This document shows, piece after piece, positions 25,274-31,202 of a stretch of DNA of 31,202 nt. The stretch covers positions 1 through 31,202 of IMG/VR virus record IMGVR_UViG_3300042466_000141. The stretch is one strand, 5' to 3'. Source of the stretch: a virus. The first letter of the stretch is position 1. Each line of letters opens with the position of its first letter. Position numbers and translations under genes: made by a program. Under the pieces are notes generated by a model. The model ran no database searches, was not told where the DNA came from, and saw only the letters and a list, made by a program, of their open reading frames with translations.

Positions 25274-27141
25274 TAGCAGTCTCCGTAGGTTTCACCAACG
25301 CCGGCCTCACACGCGACAGGAAGTCCGGTTGCCCACTCGGGGGCTTTAGACATGATGCCAGTTATGAAGGCCACGGCCTCGTCAGCCTCATCCGCTGGAA
25401 CAACATTAACAGCGGCGTCATGCACGGTTAGCGCAACGCGATACTTCTCGTTGATCTCAGCCATCTGAGTGCCCACGACGATCCTTGCTAGAGCTTGAAC
25501 CACGTTCTCAACCACCGCACCGCCCCAAATAGAAACCTTACCCTTGCGTGAATCGTACATTACTTTGGACTTGCCGTCCTCGTACTCGCGGCGCAAGTTG
25601 GGGTATCGGATACGAAAACCGTTAGGCAGTATCAGCCCTTCGTTGTCGTAGAACACGCAGTTGTGTTTACCGAATGTTCGTGGCTCGGTGATCTTTGAGT
25701 TCATCATCTCATCAAGCATCTGATCACCCTCAGCCCACAGATCAATGATCTTGTCGTTGAGTTGACGGTACTTGGTCACGAGTCCTTTGCACTCGTCCTC
25801 GGTTAGCTTTACACCGGGAGGCGTGGTAGCTAGTGTGTGTTGTAACTTTAAAGCCCCAGTGCCATAGCCAAGGCCCAGAATACAGGTCTTACCCACAAAC
25901 CGTTCCACAGGATTCTTCTTGGTGATGGGTCGCTCGTACACAGCAGACGCAAAGACGGAGTAAACATCTTCTCCATCAGCAAACAGTTTAACGATGTCAT
26001 CTTGACCCGCAAGCCAAGGTAGCACCCGCGCTTCAATCTGCGATGAGTCACAGTTAATTACGACATAGCCCTCGGGCGGCACAATGGCTTTCTTCAAAGC
26101 CTTTTTCTTTGGATCACGGCTCGGCAAATTCTGAAAGTTAATCTTGTCAGTACCCGACCATCTACCGGTGTGTGCCCCATAGTATTTCAGGGGGATGGGA
26201 ATCATTCCCTTATTGCGTTCGCCAATCTTCATGAAACGCTCGATGCGTTTCTCTTCAAGCGTTGACTTCGTTCCAAGGCGCACCGCGCACAAGTGTTGTA
26301 TAAAAGTATCTTCACTCTCAGACAGGGCAATGAACCCTTCATCTTTCTTAGCGAGTGCCGGCATCTGCTTGCCAGTAGTTGGGCTGACCTTCATCGGCAC
26401 TTCAATGCCTAGGTCTTGCAGTATCTTTGCAAACTTGCTGTTGCTAGATAAATTCTTGCGAACGTCTTCCTCGGTCTCGCACTCGAGCTTTACCATCAGT
26501 GAAGAAAGTAATTCTGATTTCTCTTTCTGTAACCCGTCGAGACGTTCCTTCAATGTATCCTGATTGATACACAGCATCGGATGGATATACATACGCAAGG
26601 TCATGTCGATGAGCTTTAACTCCTCCATCGGGAAACCCTGCGCCATGCGTACAAACAACTCGTAGGTCAGCTTGACATCATTCTCACAGTACCGACCATA
26701 TTGCGCCAAGTCCTCGGGAGTGAAGTCGGTACGGCGTTTATTGACGGCGTCATTAACTTCTGTACCTTTCTCTCCTATTTGGTAGCGCAACGCTAGTTTG
26801 GCCAGTGAACCACCGACTTCAACACCATGAATGGCTCTCGCCATGGACAGAGTATCGAGATACCCCATCGGTGTGATACCAAAGTGCCACTTCAGAATCG
26901 CGCCGTCAAACAGCATGTTGTGGGCAATGACCATGCTATTCTTCCAGTCAAATTGCCCAAGCCACTTGCGTAGCGTTTCACGGTCGCCTGAATACCAAAC
27001 TGGATCGCCAGCATCTATCTGAACAGCAACACCTATGACCTCAAACTTCGGGTCGCGGATGTACTCTTCTGTTGTTTGCTTGGAGAAACCCAGTCCAGTG
27101 TTGGTGTAGTAGGTCTCAAAGTCGATGGTTATAAGGCTCAT
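25273..27141 (-). CDS. polA: Family A DNA polymerase with 3'-5' exonuclease
   Basis: A 622-aa replicative polymerase without a 5'-3' exonuclease domain. The proofreading domain has Exo I D7-F-E9-T (IDFET), Exo II H74-N-x-x-F-D79 and Exo III Y151...D155 (YCENDV). The polymerase domain has motif A (D365 in NCDSSQIEAR), motif B R414...K418...L422-G-L-G-Y426-G (RFVGKTCILGLGYG) and motif C H574-D575 (VHDAAVN). By alignment of R754...K758...F762...Y766 of E. coli Pol I, the 762 position is Leu (L422). It joins the chain without gap: start overlaps the upstream stop by 1 nt, and its stop overlaps the next start. Confidence 0.97.
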   Translation of the reverse strand: MSLITIDFETYYTNTGLGFSKQTTEEYIRDPKFEVIGVAVQIDAGDPVWYSGDRETLRKWLGQFDWKNSMVIAHNMLFDGAILKWHFGITPMGYLDTLSMARAIHGVEVGGSLAKLALRYQIGEKGTEVNDAVNKRRTDFTPEDLAQYGRYCENDVKLTYELFVRMAQGFPMEELKLIDMTLRMYIHPMLCINQDTLKERLDGLQKEKSELLSSLMVKLECETEEDVRKNLSSNSKFAKILQDLGIEVPMKVSPTTGKQMPALAKKDEGFIALSESEDTFIQHLCAVRLGTKSTLEEKRIERFMKIGERNKGMIPIPLKYYGAHTGRWSGTDKINFQNLPSRDPKKKALKKAIVPPEGYVVINCDSSQIEARVLPWLAGQDDIVKLFADGEDVYSVFASAVYERPITKKNPVERFVGKTCILGLGYGTGALKLQHTLATTPPGVKLTEDECKGLVTKYRQLNDKIIDLWAEGDQMLDEMMNSKITEPRTFGKHNCVFYDNEGLILPNGFRIRYPNLRREYEDGKSKVMYDSRKGKVSIWGGAVVENVVQALARIVVGTQMAEINEKYRVALTVHDAAVNVVPADEADEAVAFITGIMSKAPEWATGLPVACEAGVGETYGDC

Positions 27142-27623
27142 TAAATAAATCCTGTTAAATTGTTATTAGCGATACCTCTGTCACCACGTAGCATTTCATC
27201 TTGCTTCATACGTTGTTGTATTTGCTCCATAGCAAGTTGTCGTTCTCTTTCCATTTGGCGTTTTTCTTTTTCTTTCTCCATACGCCACTTGTGTTCTTCT
27301 TCCTCGCGCTCTATGTCGGCTTTCATTTGTTCACGAGTTCTTGGCAGAATTAAATCTTGGTCTGCGATGATGCCCACCACCCAAGAGTTAAACACCCTGC
27401 GCCTACACTCGACTATGGAGTCTTTGATGTACTTAATTTCCTCATCAGTAAAGATTCCATCAGCGTTTTCGCAAACAAGGGCAATAAGCTGGCCTACTTG
27501 TGCCTCAATAGGAACTTCAGGATCAGTCATTTTGACTTCCGTCACTCTGTTCTCATTCGGGTCGTACAGTTCAGGCATGTTGACTATACGTTCCCCTAGT
27601 ATCTTGATTCCTTCAAGCATCAT
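27141..27623 (-). CDS. Unrecognised protein with charged coiled-coil tail
   Basis: A 160-aa protein. Residues 1-95 form a compact mixed domain (VGQLIALVCENADGIFTDEE, IKYIKDSIVECRRRVFNSWV), and residues about 100-150 are a long charged coil (REEEEHKWRMEKEKEKRQMER). Its stop overlaps the polymerase start by one base (TAATG), so it may be made in a ratio with the polymerase. I do not recognise a family. Two adjacent ATGs exist at its start; the choice changes one residue. Confidence 0.7.
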   Translation of the reverse strand: MMLEGIKILGERIVNMPELYDPNENRVTEVKMTDPEVPIEAQVGQLIALVCENADGIFTDEEIKYIKDSIVECRRRVFNSWVVGIIADQDLILPRTREQMKADIEREEEEHKWRMEKEKEKRQMERERQLAMEQIQQRMKQDEMLRGDRGIANNNLTGFI

Positions 27624-27627
27624 CGAC

Positions 27628-28110
27628 TCACTTGAGTGAATTGATTTCGCGTGTCAGATACCACAATGCCTTCTCAAGGTCTTGCTTGCGGTTGCCCTTG
27701 TGGTCAGCTCTTGTAAGATACTTCACCACATTACCGATGTTGTAGTTCAGCTTCTTGGCTTCAATGAAGTCGATGGTTTCAATACCACCTACCTTGTAAT
27801 GCGCAGGGTGATTGACTGGGTCACTAGCTGGCTCAAACATTTCGATTTGAACTGACGGCATCGGCGGTAAATCTTGCCTAATAAACTCTTGCACACGAGC
27901 GGTTGCTTCTTTGATTTGTTTTAGTGTCATCACTTCGCGTGGAAGACTTGGCTTCTTGACCTTGGCTTTCTTCTTGGCAGTCCATAAGACTGCGTACACA
28001 TACTGAATTCCAGTACCGATTGCTTTGGCAACGTCTTTAGGTTTAGCGTTGGGGTTAGCCGCAACATAAGAACGAATCTCTTGGGCTTTGCTTTTTGCGT
28101 GAAATGTCAT
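27628..28110 (-). CDS. DUF3310 protein with N-terminal HTH-like region
   Basis: A 160-aa protein. The C-terminal 62 residues (99-160) match the DUF3310 pattern: VNHPAHYKVGGIETIDFIEA, then IGNVVKYLTRADHKGN, DLEKALWYL. This domain is widespread in phages and binds or processes nucleotides by guess only; its function is not established. Residues about 9-50 look like a winged helix (EIRSYVAANPNAKPKDVAKA). The start at 28,110 was chosen because AAGGAA lies seven bases upstream and it overlaps the stop of the preceding gene (ATGA). A longer start at 28,194 would sit inside that gene. Confidence 0.85.
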   Translation of the reverse strand: MTFHAKSKAQEIRSYVAANPNAKPKDVAKAIGTGIQYVYAVLWTAKKKAKVKKPSLPREVMTLKQIKEATARVQEFIRQDLPPMPSVQIEMFEPASDPVNHPAHYKVGGIETIDFIEAKKLNYNIGNVVKYLTRADHKGNRKQDLEKALWYLTREINSLK

Positions 28111-28289
28111 TTTATTTCCTTGGTTGGTTGTAAAAAATTGTCGTAGTATTGTTTGGGCATTGGTGCTTTTTTGTCTAAGGTTTCTCTTAGCCATTCAGCG
28201 CCACCTAGTTGTTTAAATATCAGCCACTCTCTATCGGACAAACGTACGTATCGTGCCTTTAGGGGGGCGGGGGGCTTTGGTCTTGGCAT
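28107..28289 (-). CDS. 60-aa basic small protein
   Basis: A 60-aa basic protein beginning MPRPKPPAPLKARYVRLSD, with a short helix-like middle (EWLIFKQLGGAEWLRETLDK). Its stop overlaps the DUF3310 start (ATGA) and its start overlaps the preceding gene by 59 nt, with AAGGA ten bases upstream. The region around its Pro-rich start is G-rich on the plus strand. The ending (LDKKAPMPKQYYDNFLQ) and residue pattern of a ribbon-helix-helix-like DNA binder are only suggestive. Function unknown. Confidence 0.65.
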   Translation of the reverse strand: MPRPKPPAPLKARYVRLSDREWLIFKQLGGAEWLRETLDKKAPMPKQYYDNFLQPTKEIK

Positions 28290-28482
28290 GTTCTAGTGTT
28301 CCTTCGTGCTTGTTTGGTTGTCTCTCCTTTGCTCGTGTAAATGTGCCGAATTGTTTGTATCCTAGATCCTCCTTGCTTTTGATTTGATTGCTTGGGTTAC
28401 GCGCACGAAAGTACGGGTCTGTCAAGAAAATACTTGGGCGGTCAACTTGCGCTAACTCTTCCCATGGGTTCAATGTAGTCAT
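28231..28482 (-). CDS. Unrecognised 83-aa protein
   Basis: The start ATG at 28,482 has AGGAG eight bases upstream and overlaps the preceding stop (ATGA). A GTG further upstream (28,503) is possible but would sit inside that gene. The product begins MTTLNPWEELAQVDRPSIF and continues with polar, basic sequence (LGYKQFGTFTRAKERQPNK) and a Pro/Lys-rich C-terminus. No motif recognised. Its 59-base overlap with the next gene is the longest in the chain. Confidence 0.65.
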   Translation of the reverse strand: MTTLNPWEELAQVDRPSIFLTDPYFRARNPSNQIKSKEDLGYKQFGTFTRAKERQPNKHEGTLEHAKTKAPRPPKGTIRTFVR

Positions 28483-28688
28483 GCTTGCTTCTCCTGTGAC
28501 CACATGTGCAGTCTTAGTTCTGCGCTTTCAACGTCAAAGTTTTTGCGCAGTTCTTCCAAATGCGCCTTGGCTTCTTCGTTCATGGTGTTGCGCACATGTT
28601 CTTCAACAAGAGCGGCGAAGTGTTCAATGTCGCCATGCAAGGTCAGTCCGTTATCCTCAATTAGTTTATAAATTTCATCGCTCGTCAT
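28479..28688 (-). CDS. Unrecognised 69-aa acidic helical protein
   Basis: A 69-aa, mostly helical and acidic protein (MTSDEIYKLIEDNGLTLHGD, FAALVEEHVRN, LEELRKNFDVE). The start overlaps the preceding stop (ATGA at 28,685-28,688) and the stop overlaps the next start (ATGA), so its frame is fixed at both ends. Function unknown; small acidic proteins of this kind can act as inhibitors of host DNA-binding proteins, but nothing shows this here. Confidence 0.7.
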   Translation of the reverse strand: MTSDEIYKLIEDNGLTLHGDIEHFAALVEEHVRNTMNEEAKAHLEELRKNFDVESAELRLHMWSQEKQA

Positions 28689-28894
28689 TTCTTCATACCT
28701 CTTACAAATGCCGCAAAGCTTGCGGCGGTATCACCAAATGGTTTCATTGCGTCAAACTCCTTAGCTACTTCTTCTAAGACTGTGTTGCGTTGGGATGGCG
28801 ACACAAAAACGTCGTAATGGTAGGGTTGCCCCTTCTTCATCTCAGCTTCATGTGCAATGCGCTCGAACTCATCGTCTTCGTCTGTGTGAATCAT
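28685..28894 (-). CDS. Unrecognised 69-aa protein
   Basis: Start taken at ATG 28,894, with AGGAG eight bases upstream and an ATGA overlap with the preceding stop; a GTG at 28,924 would run into that gene. The product begins MIHTDEDDEFERIAHEAEMK, acidic at the N-terminus, and ends with FAAFVRGMKK. A block YHYDVFVSPSQRNTVLEEVA suggests a short folded core. No family recognised. Confidence 0.7.
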   Translation of the reverse strand: MIHTDEDDEFERIAHEAEMKKGQPYHYDVFVSPSQRNTVLEEVAKEFDAMKPFGDTAASFAAFVRGMKK

Positions 28895-29118
28895 TTTCTT
28901 TCTCCTAAAACTTTGTTGCTCCACTCAACTTTGTAGATGCCACCATCGAGACCAAAGTCAATTCGTAAGTTGCACTCGACAAGGTACGGGTGCAAACCCA
29001 CGCCCAACCCATCCCTGTTCTGACTAACTCTGTAGTACTTGCTGACCACTGTCTTGCCTCGATCTTCTTCAGGAATAATCCGCCTGTACAGTGGTTCAGG
29101 TGTTTTGGATTTACTCAT
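28891..29118 (-). CDS. Unrecognised 75-aa protein
   Basis: Start taken at ATG 29,118 because it overlaps the stop of the 32-aa gene (ATGA). The longer frame from ATG 29,208 (105 aa) is the alternative; its extra 30 residues are Pro/Arg/Gln-rich and overlap the 32-aa gene completely. The product begins MSKSKTPEPLYRRIIPEEDR and has a mixed strand region (DGGIYKVEWSNKVLGERK). Stop overlaps the next start (ATGA). Function unknown. Confidence 0.65.
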   Translation of the reverse strand: MSKSKTPEPLYRRIIPEEDRGKTVVSKYYRVSQNRDGLGVGLHPYLVECNLRIDFGLDGGIYKVEWSNKVLGERK

Positions 29119-29213
29119 ACCGGTGCGTCTTCGTGGTTGTCGGGGTTGAACTTCGGCTGTCGCTTGTCGTTCTTGTCCTTTGGGTTTGGGAATGGGGGGA
29201 AGGGCCATGTCAT
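29115..29213 (-). CDS. 32-aa micro-gene
   Basis: A 32-aa protein beginning MTWPFPPFPNPKDKNDKRQP. It begins at ATG 29,213, which overlaps the preceding stop (ATGA), has a strong GGAGG four bases upstream, and ends with a TGA that overlaps the next start (ATGA). These two fixed ends are the argument that it is translated. The Trp/Phe/Pro-rich start followed by a Lys/Asp-rich tail resembles small phage peptides, but no function is known. The alternative is that this frame is not used and the longer start of the next gene is. Confidence 0.5.
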   Translation of the reverse strand: MTWPFPPFPNPKDKNDKRQPKFNPDNHEDAPV

Positions 29214-29392
29214 GTACCCTCCAACACTTCTAGTATTACTGTTCTGATCTTTGTGTAGGCTTCCGCCTTCGTGTAGGGCATCGCTAGTATGTTGTCTATG
29301 TCGCATAGTGCATCGTAGTATTCTGTTGCTCGCATCGCATGTTGAAGTTTGTGCTCATCATCGGGGTACGCAAATTCAAGTAAGGCTTTCAT
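29210..29392 (-). CDS. 60-aa helical protein
   Basis: A 60-aa all-helical protein beginning MKALLEFAYPDDEHKLQHAM, with a second helix (ATEYYDALCDIDNILAM) and ending with YTKIRTVILEVLEGT. AAGGAA lies seven bases before the ATG. I recall this layout from small uncharacterised phage proteins with a DEHKL-like landmark near residue 12. Its stop overlaps the next start (ATGA) and its start overlaps the 54-aa gene by 17 nt. Function unknown. Confidence 0.75.
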   Translation of the reverse strand: MKALLEFAYPDDEHKLQHAMRATEYYDALCDIDNILAMPYTKAEAYTKIRTVILEVLEGT

Positions 29393-29540
29393 AGGGGTTT
29401 CCTTTTGCTAATCGCATGAGTAATCTCGCTTTGCGCCATGTACGGCGCACATCGGTTTGTGAGGCGTTCTTAAATTTAAACTTCGGGTCTGTACACATGC
29501 GTGTGGGTAATGCTCTTGATAGATATTTAAGTTCTTTCAT
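29376..29540 (-). CDS. 54-aa very basic protein (easily missed)
   Basis: A short open frame beginning at ATG 29,540, which overlaps the stop of the VRR-NUC gene as ATGA, and ending at TGA 29,376-29,378, 17 nt inside the next gene. Product begins MKELKYLSRALPTRMC and continues with a basic block (TDVRRTWRKARLLMRLAKGN). It fills what would otherwise be the largest gap in this part of the chain. Rich in Arg/Lys, it could bind nucleic acid; no family recognised. Confidence 0.7.
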   Translation of the reverse strand: MKELKYLSRALPTRMCTDPKFKFKNASQTDVRRTWRKARLLMRLAKGNPYESLT

Positions 29541-29833
29541 TTTGCGTTGTCCAATATGAGTTGTTTGATAATCCCGACATTGTGTTCATCAACGATGAAC
29601 GACAAGCCGCCCCGCATCTCAATCTCATCTAAGTGAGACTGCTGTAATTTCGTTGGCTTACCGCCGTTCGCTTTGCACTCTATGCCGATGAACCACCCGT
29701 TGTAGCAACATAGAATGTCAGGCACTCCTGAATTACCAAATCCACTCGTTACGGGCATGGTGTAGTAAGCCCCGATAGAAGCCAGTTCCATGAGGACTTT
29801 CTTCTTTACTTTGCGTTCAGGTGTATCTGCCAT
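29537..29833 (-). CDS. VRR-NUC domain nuclease
   Basis: A 98-aa stand-alone VRR-NUC nuclease of the PD-(D/E)XK superfamily. The catalytic line is GVPDILCCYNGWFIGIECKA, with D39, E52 and K54, followed by Gln-rich KLQQSHLDEI (Q64, Q65). N-terminal KVKKKVLMELASIGAYYTMP supplies the conserved Glu (E16). Stand-alone phage VRR-NUC proteins can resolve Holliday junctions or cut flaps, so a role in branch removal before packaging is reasonable. The ATG at 29,833 lies 28 nt inside the preceding gene. Confidence 0.92.
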   Translation of the reverse strand: MADTPERKVKKKVLMELASIGAYYTMPVTSGFGNSGVPDILCCYNGWFIGIECKANGGKPTKLQQSHLDEIEMRGGLSFIVDEHNVGIIKQLILDNAK

Positions 29834-30222
29834 GTAGACTTCTCCTTGTTGTAGCCGATCTCACCAAGCTGCGAATAGTGCATGACTACGATGTACAAAT
29901 CTTTGCACACCATCCACCCCACATCGTCGAGCTTTGGGTTGTGGTAATTGATAAACGAATCCGTGACCGAGACTTGATATAGTTCTTTCTTAGGCGGCGG
30001 AAATGCGTGAATCATTGCAAGTGAAGCCTTCATGAAGTCAGGTAATGTTTCTTCGGTGAAGTACCGCACTCTGTCAGGTTGCACAACAACTGCATAACCG
30101 TCGTCTTCTCTGTATACAGGAACGCGCCACATATCAGGGGTCTTGTATGGCATGGAAGGCCACTTCTTAGCGTCGTGTAGTGAGCGCATATATTGCGTAA
30201 CGTATTCAAGTTCGCTGTACAT
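29806..30222 (-). CDS. Unrecognised 138-aa protein
   Basis: Start taken at ATG 30,222, which overlaps the upstream stop (TAATG); a GTG at 30,252 would begin inside that gene. Product begins MYSELEYVTQYMRSLHDAKK and has a beta-rich middle (MWRVPVYREDDGYAVVVQPD, RVRYFTEETLPDFMKASLAM) ending with WQIHLNAK. The aromatic, strand-rich pattern suggests a compact fold, but no family is recognised. It is second in the early chain and may be a host-takeover protein. Confidence 0.7.
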   Translation of the reverse strand: MYSELEYVTQYMRSLHDAKKWPSMPYKTPDMWRVPVYREDDGYAVVVQPDRVRYFTEETLPDFMKASLAMIHAFPPPKKELYQVSVTDSFINYHNPKLDDVGWMVCKDLYIVVMHYSQLGEIGYNKEKSTWQIHLNAK

Positions 30223-31172
30223 TACTTGGGCTCTTTGGGAATGACCACCCACACGATGTTGTTGCGATAGCCCGCGCTGATGTCGAGTTCAGGTAAGAAT
30301 CTGTCAATCTTACCTATGAACAACTCGTTTCTGTTGGAGTAGATTCTTTCGGTAGACTTACCTTGCATGTAGGTAGCGATCATCATCGCATCGACTGCGA
30401 CTTCGGGTATATCTTTGAGAGTTGAATAGCGTTTCAGGCTACCCTGAATGAGTACCTTCTCGCGGTTGTTAGTGTTATCAACCACGCCCTCACCGACAAG
30501 ATACTTGACTGGAAGAGTACCATCGTTTTCATAGTAGTTCTCGTAGTCAATGCCTATGAGTTTGAAGCCCTTGCAGAATCTTTTATGGTCGTCTGCTGAC
30601 TCATTGTATGTTTTCATTTTGACTAAATATTTACTGTACGAATCTTTGAGATCGCTAGCGTACTGCTGTATTGAAATAGTGTCAACACCTAATTGGCTTT
30701 CTACCAACATTTTTACAATGTCGATATGCACTTCTATTTTAGGTGCGCCATATCTAGCCGAATCTTTGACTGGATGAATTGCAGTAATGACTTCTTCTGC
30801 ATAAGCCTTAGTCATATTCTCATCGCTAGGAAACTCGTTGTTCTTCTTCAGCGTTCTAATGAGTGTTGCAATCTTATTAGAGTCACGCTCACTTCTGCTG
30901 GAGTTTGAACTCGACTTCTCTTTCTTAACAAGATACTGATTCTCATAGATGTAGACTGTCTCACTTCTGTCGCGTGAGTTAGTATTTGTAGACAACTCAC
31001 CGCCATCTAATCCATTGGGCGTTACTACGCGCAACGCTCCGCTGTTCTTAACTCTGTCGACCTTCACATTGAACGCCGTGCAGAACTCATACACAAACTT
31101 CTTGAGGTTCGGCTTGTTGGTAAACAGTTCAGTCAGTTTGTCTTGGTCGACTTTGTCTGTTGCTATGTTCAT
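30222..31172 (-). CDS. Unrecognised 316-aa protein opening the replication unit
   Basis: A 316-aa protein beginning MNIATDKVDQDKLTELFTNK. A folded N-terminal part (about 1-80) is followed by a Ser/Arg/Lys linker (KKEKSSSNSSRSERDSNK, about 84-100) and a helical/strand region to the end. AAGGAG lies seven bases before the ATG. Its stop overlaps the next start (TAATG). It is the first gene of the left-going chain and so likely to be expressed very early. I recognise no domain. No transposase, integrase or polymerase motif is present. Confidence 0.75.
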   Translation of the reverse strand: MNIATDKVDQDKLTELFTNKPNLKKFVYEFCTAFNVKVDRVKNSGALRVVTPNGLDGGELSTNTNSRDRSETVYIYENQYLVKKEKSSSNSSRSERDSNKIATLIRTLKKNNEFPSDENMTKAYAEEVITAIHPVKDSARYGAPKIEVHIDIVKMLVESQLGVDTISIQQYASDLKDSYSKYLVKMKTYNESADDHKRFCKGFKLIGIDYENYYENDGTLPVKYLVGEGVVDNTNNREKVLIQGSLKRYSTLKDIPEVAVDAMMIATYMQGKSTERIYSNRNELFIGKIDRFLPELDISAGYRNNIVWVVIPKEPK

Positions 31173-31202
31173 AACTCTCTCCTTACATTTGTTTAAATTC
31201 TT
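31173..31202 (-). promoter_or_regulatory. Ribosome site and partial leader of the early chain
   Basis: The last 30 bases of the window carry AAGGAG seven bases before the first ATG of the left-going chain, preceded by an A/T-rich stretch. No -10/-35 pair fits in the remaining bases, so the early promoter probably lies beyond the window edge. Confidence 0.7.

Noticed and set aside
27160-27639. A 159-codon plus-strand open frame
   Set aside because: It is antisense to the coiled-coil gene before PolA. The Ser/Ile/Arg-rich product is a shadow of a Lys/Glu-rich coil, and both neighbours are coupled minus-strand genes.
28111-28194. Longer start (28,194) for the DUF3310 gene
   Set aside because: It overlaps most of a 60-aa gene whose stop couples to the ATG at 28,110, and that ATG has AAGGAA upstream.
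28261-28275. G-rich tract as a G-quadruplex
   Set aside because: There are only two G-runs separated by a single C, not four spaced runs, and it is explained by Pro codons of the 60-aa gene.
1-31202. tRNA or other structured RNA genes
   Set aside because: I saw no cloverleaf-like segment, and there is almost no non-coding space outside 23,391-23,649. A dedicated tRNA search would be needed to exclude one inside coding sequence.

Overview
The window is about 31 kb of an uncultured tailed bacteriophage (Caudoviricetes). It is probably podovirus-like and probably from an aquatic habitat. Evidence: a GH24 endolysin beside a holin-like membrane protein, a run of large virion and ejection-type proteins, and an opposing replication module built on a family A DNA polymerase, a SNF2-type helicase, an archaeo-eukaryotic-type primase-helicase and several nucleases. 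There are almost no intergenic gaps. A GH24 lysozyme fits a Gram-negative host; nothing here names the host more closely. No terminase, portal, capsid, RNA polymerase, integrase or repressor is recognisable, so this looks like a partial genome with the packaging and head genes beyond the left edge.

Plus strand, 1-17,074 (late genes). Three small membrane or membrane-associated proteins (81-1,326) precede a holin-like protein and a lysozyme (1,336-2,324). A 621-aa head-to-tail or DNA-stabilisation-like protein and a 222-aa protein with a C-terminal beta-sandwich (possible receptor or fibre head) follow. Then come four virion proteins of 712, 536, 638 and 2,174 aa. The last is a giant ejection-type protein with a zinc-metallopeptidase signature. 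A 49-aa gene with a GTG start (569-718) is easily missed but is joined to both neighbours by 4-nt overlaps.

Minus strand, 31,172-17,071 (early and replication genes, read from right to left). A 316-aa orphan protein opens a chain of about seventeen genes running to 23,650, with stop codons overlapping the next start or only a few bases between genes. Several are tiny, at 32, 54, 60, 69 and 75 aa. The chain carries a VRR-NUC nuclease, a DUF3310 protein, PolA with proofreading exonuclease, a restriction-endonuclease-like PD-(D/E)XK protein, a RecB/Cas4-like nuclease with an apparent Fe-S cluster, and a small basic HNH-like protein. The only sizeable gap in the window (23,391-23,649) holds a sigma70-like promoter and a GC-rich hairpin. 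After it come the SNF2 helicase, its 139-aa partner, a Cys-cluster protein (possible ssDNA-binding role), an HTH protein, an intrinsic terminator, the 954-aa primase-helicase and a 74-aa protein. The two halves converge at 17,071-17,074, where the stop codons interlock.

How they fit together (inference): primase-helicase, PolA, SNF2 helicase and the Cys-cluster protein would form the replisome. The nucleases would handle recombination, branch resolution or host DNA breakdown. The plus strand supplies lysis, genome retention and ejection. The most interesting points are the protease-bearing giant ejection protein, the Leu at the PolA position equivalent to E. coli 762, the overlapping chain of micro-genes, the nuclease cluster beside PolA, and the regulated leader in front of the helicase.
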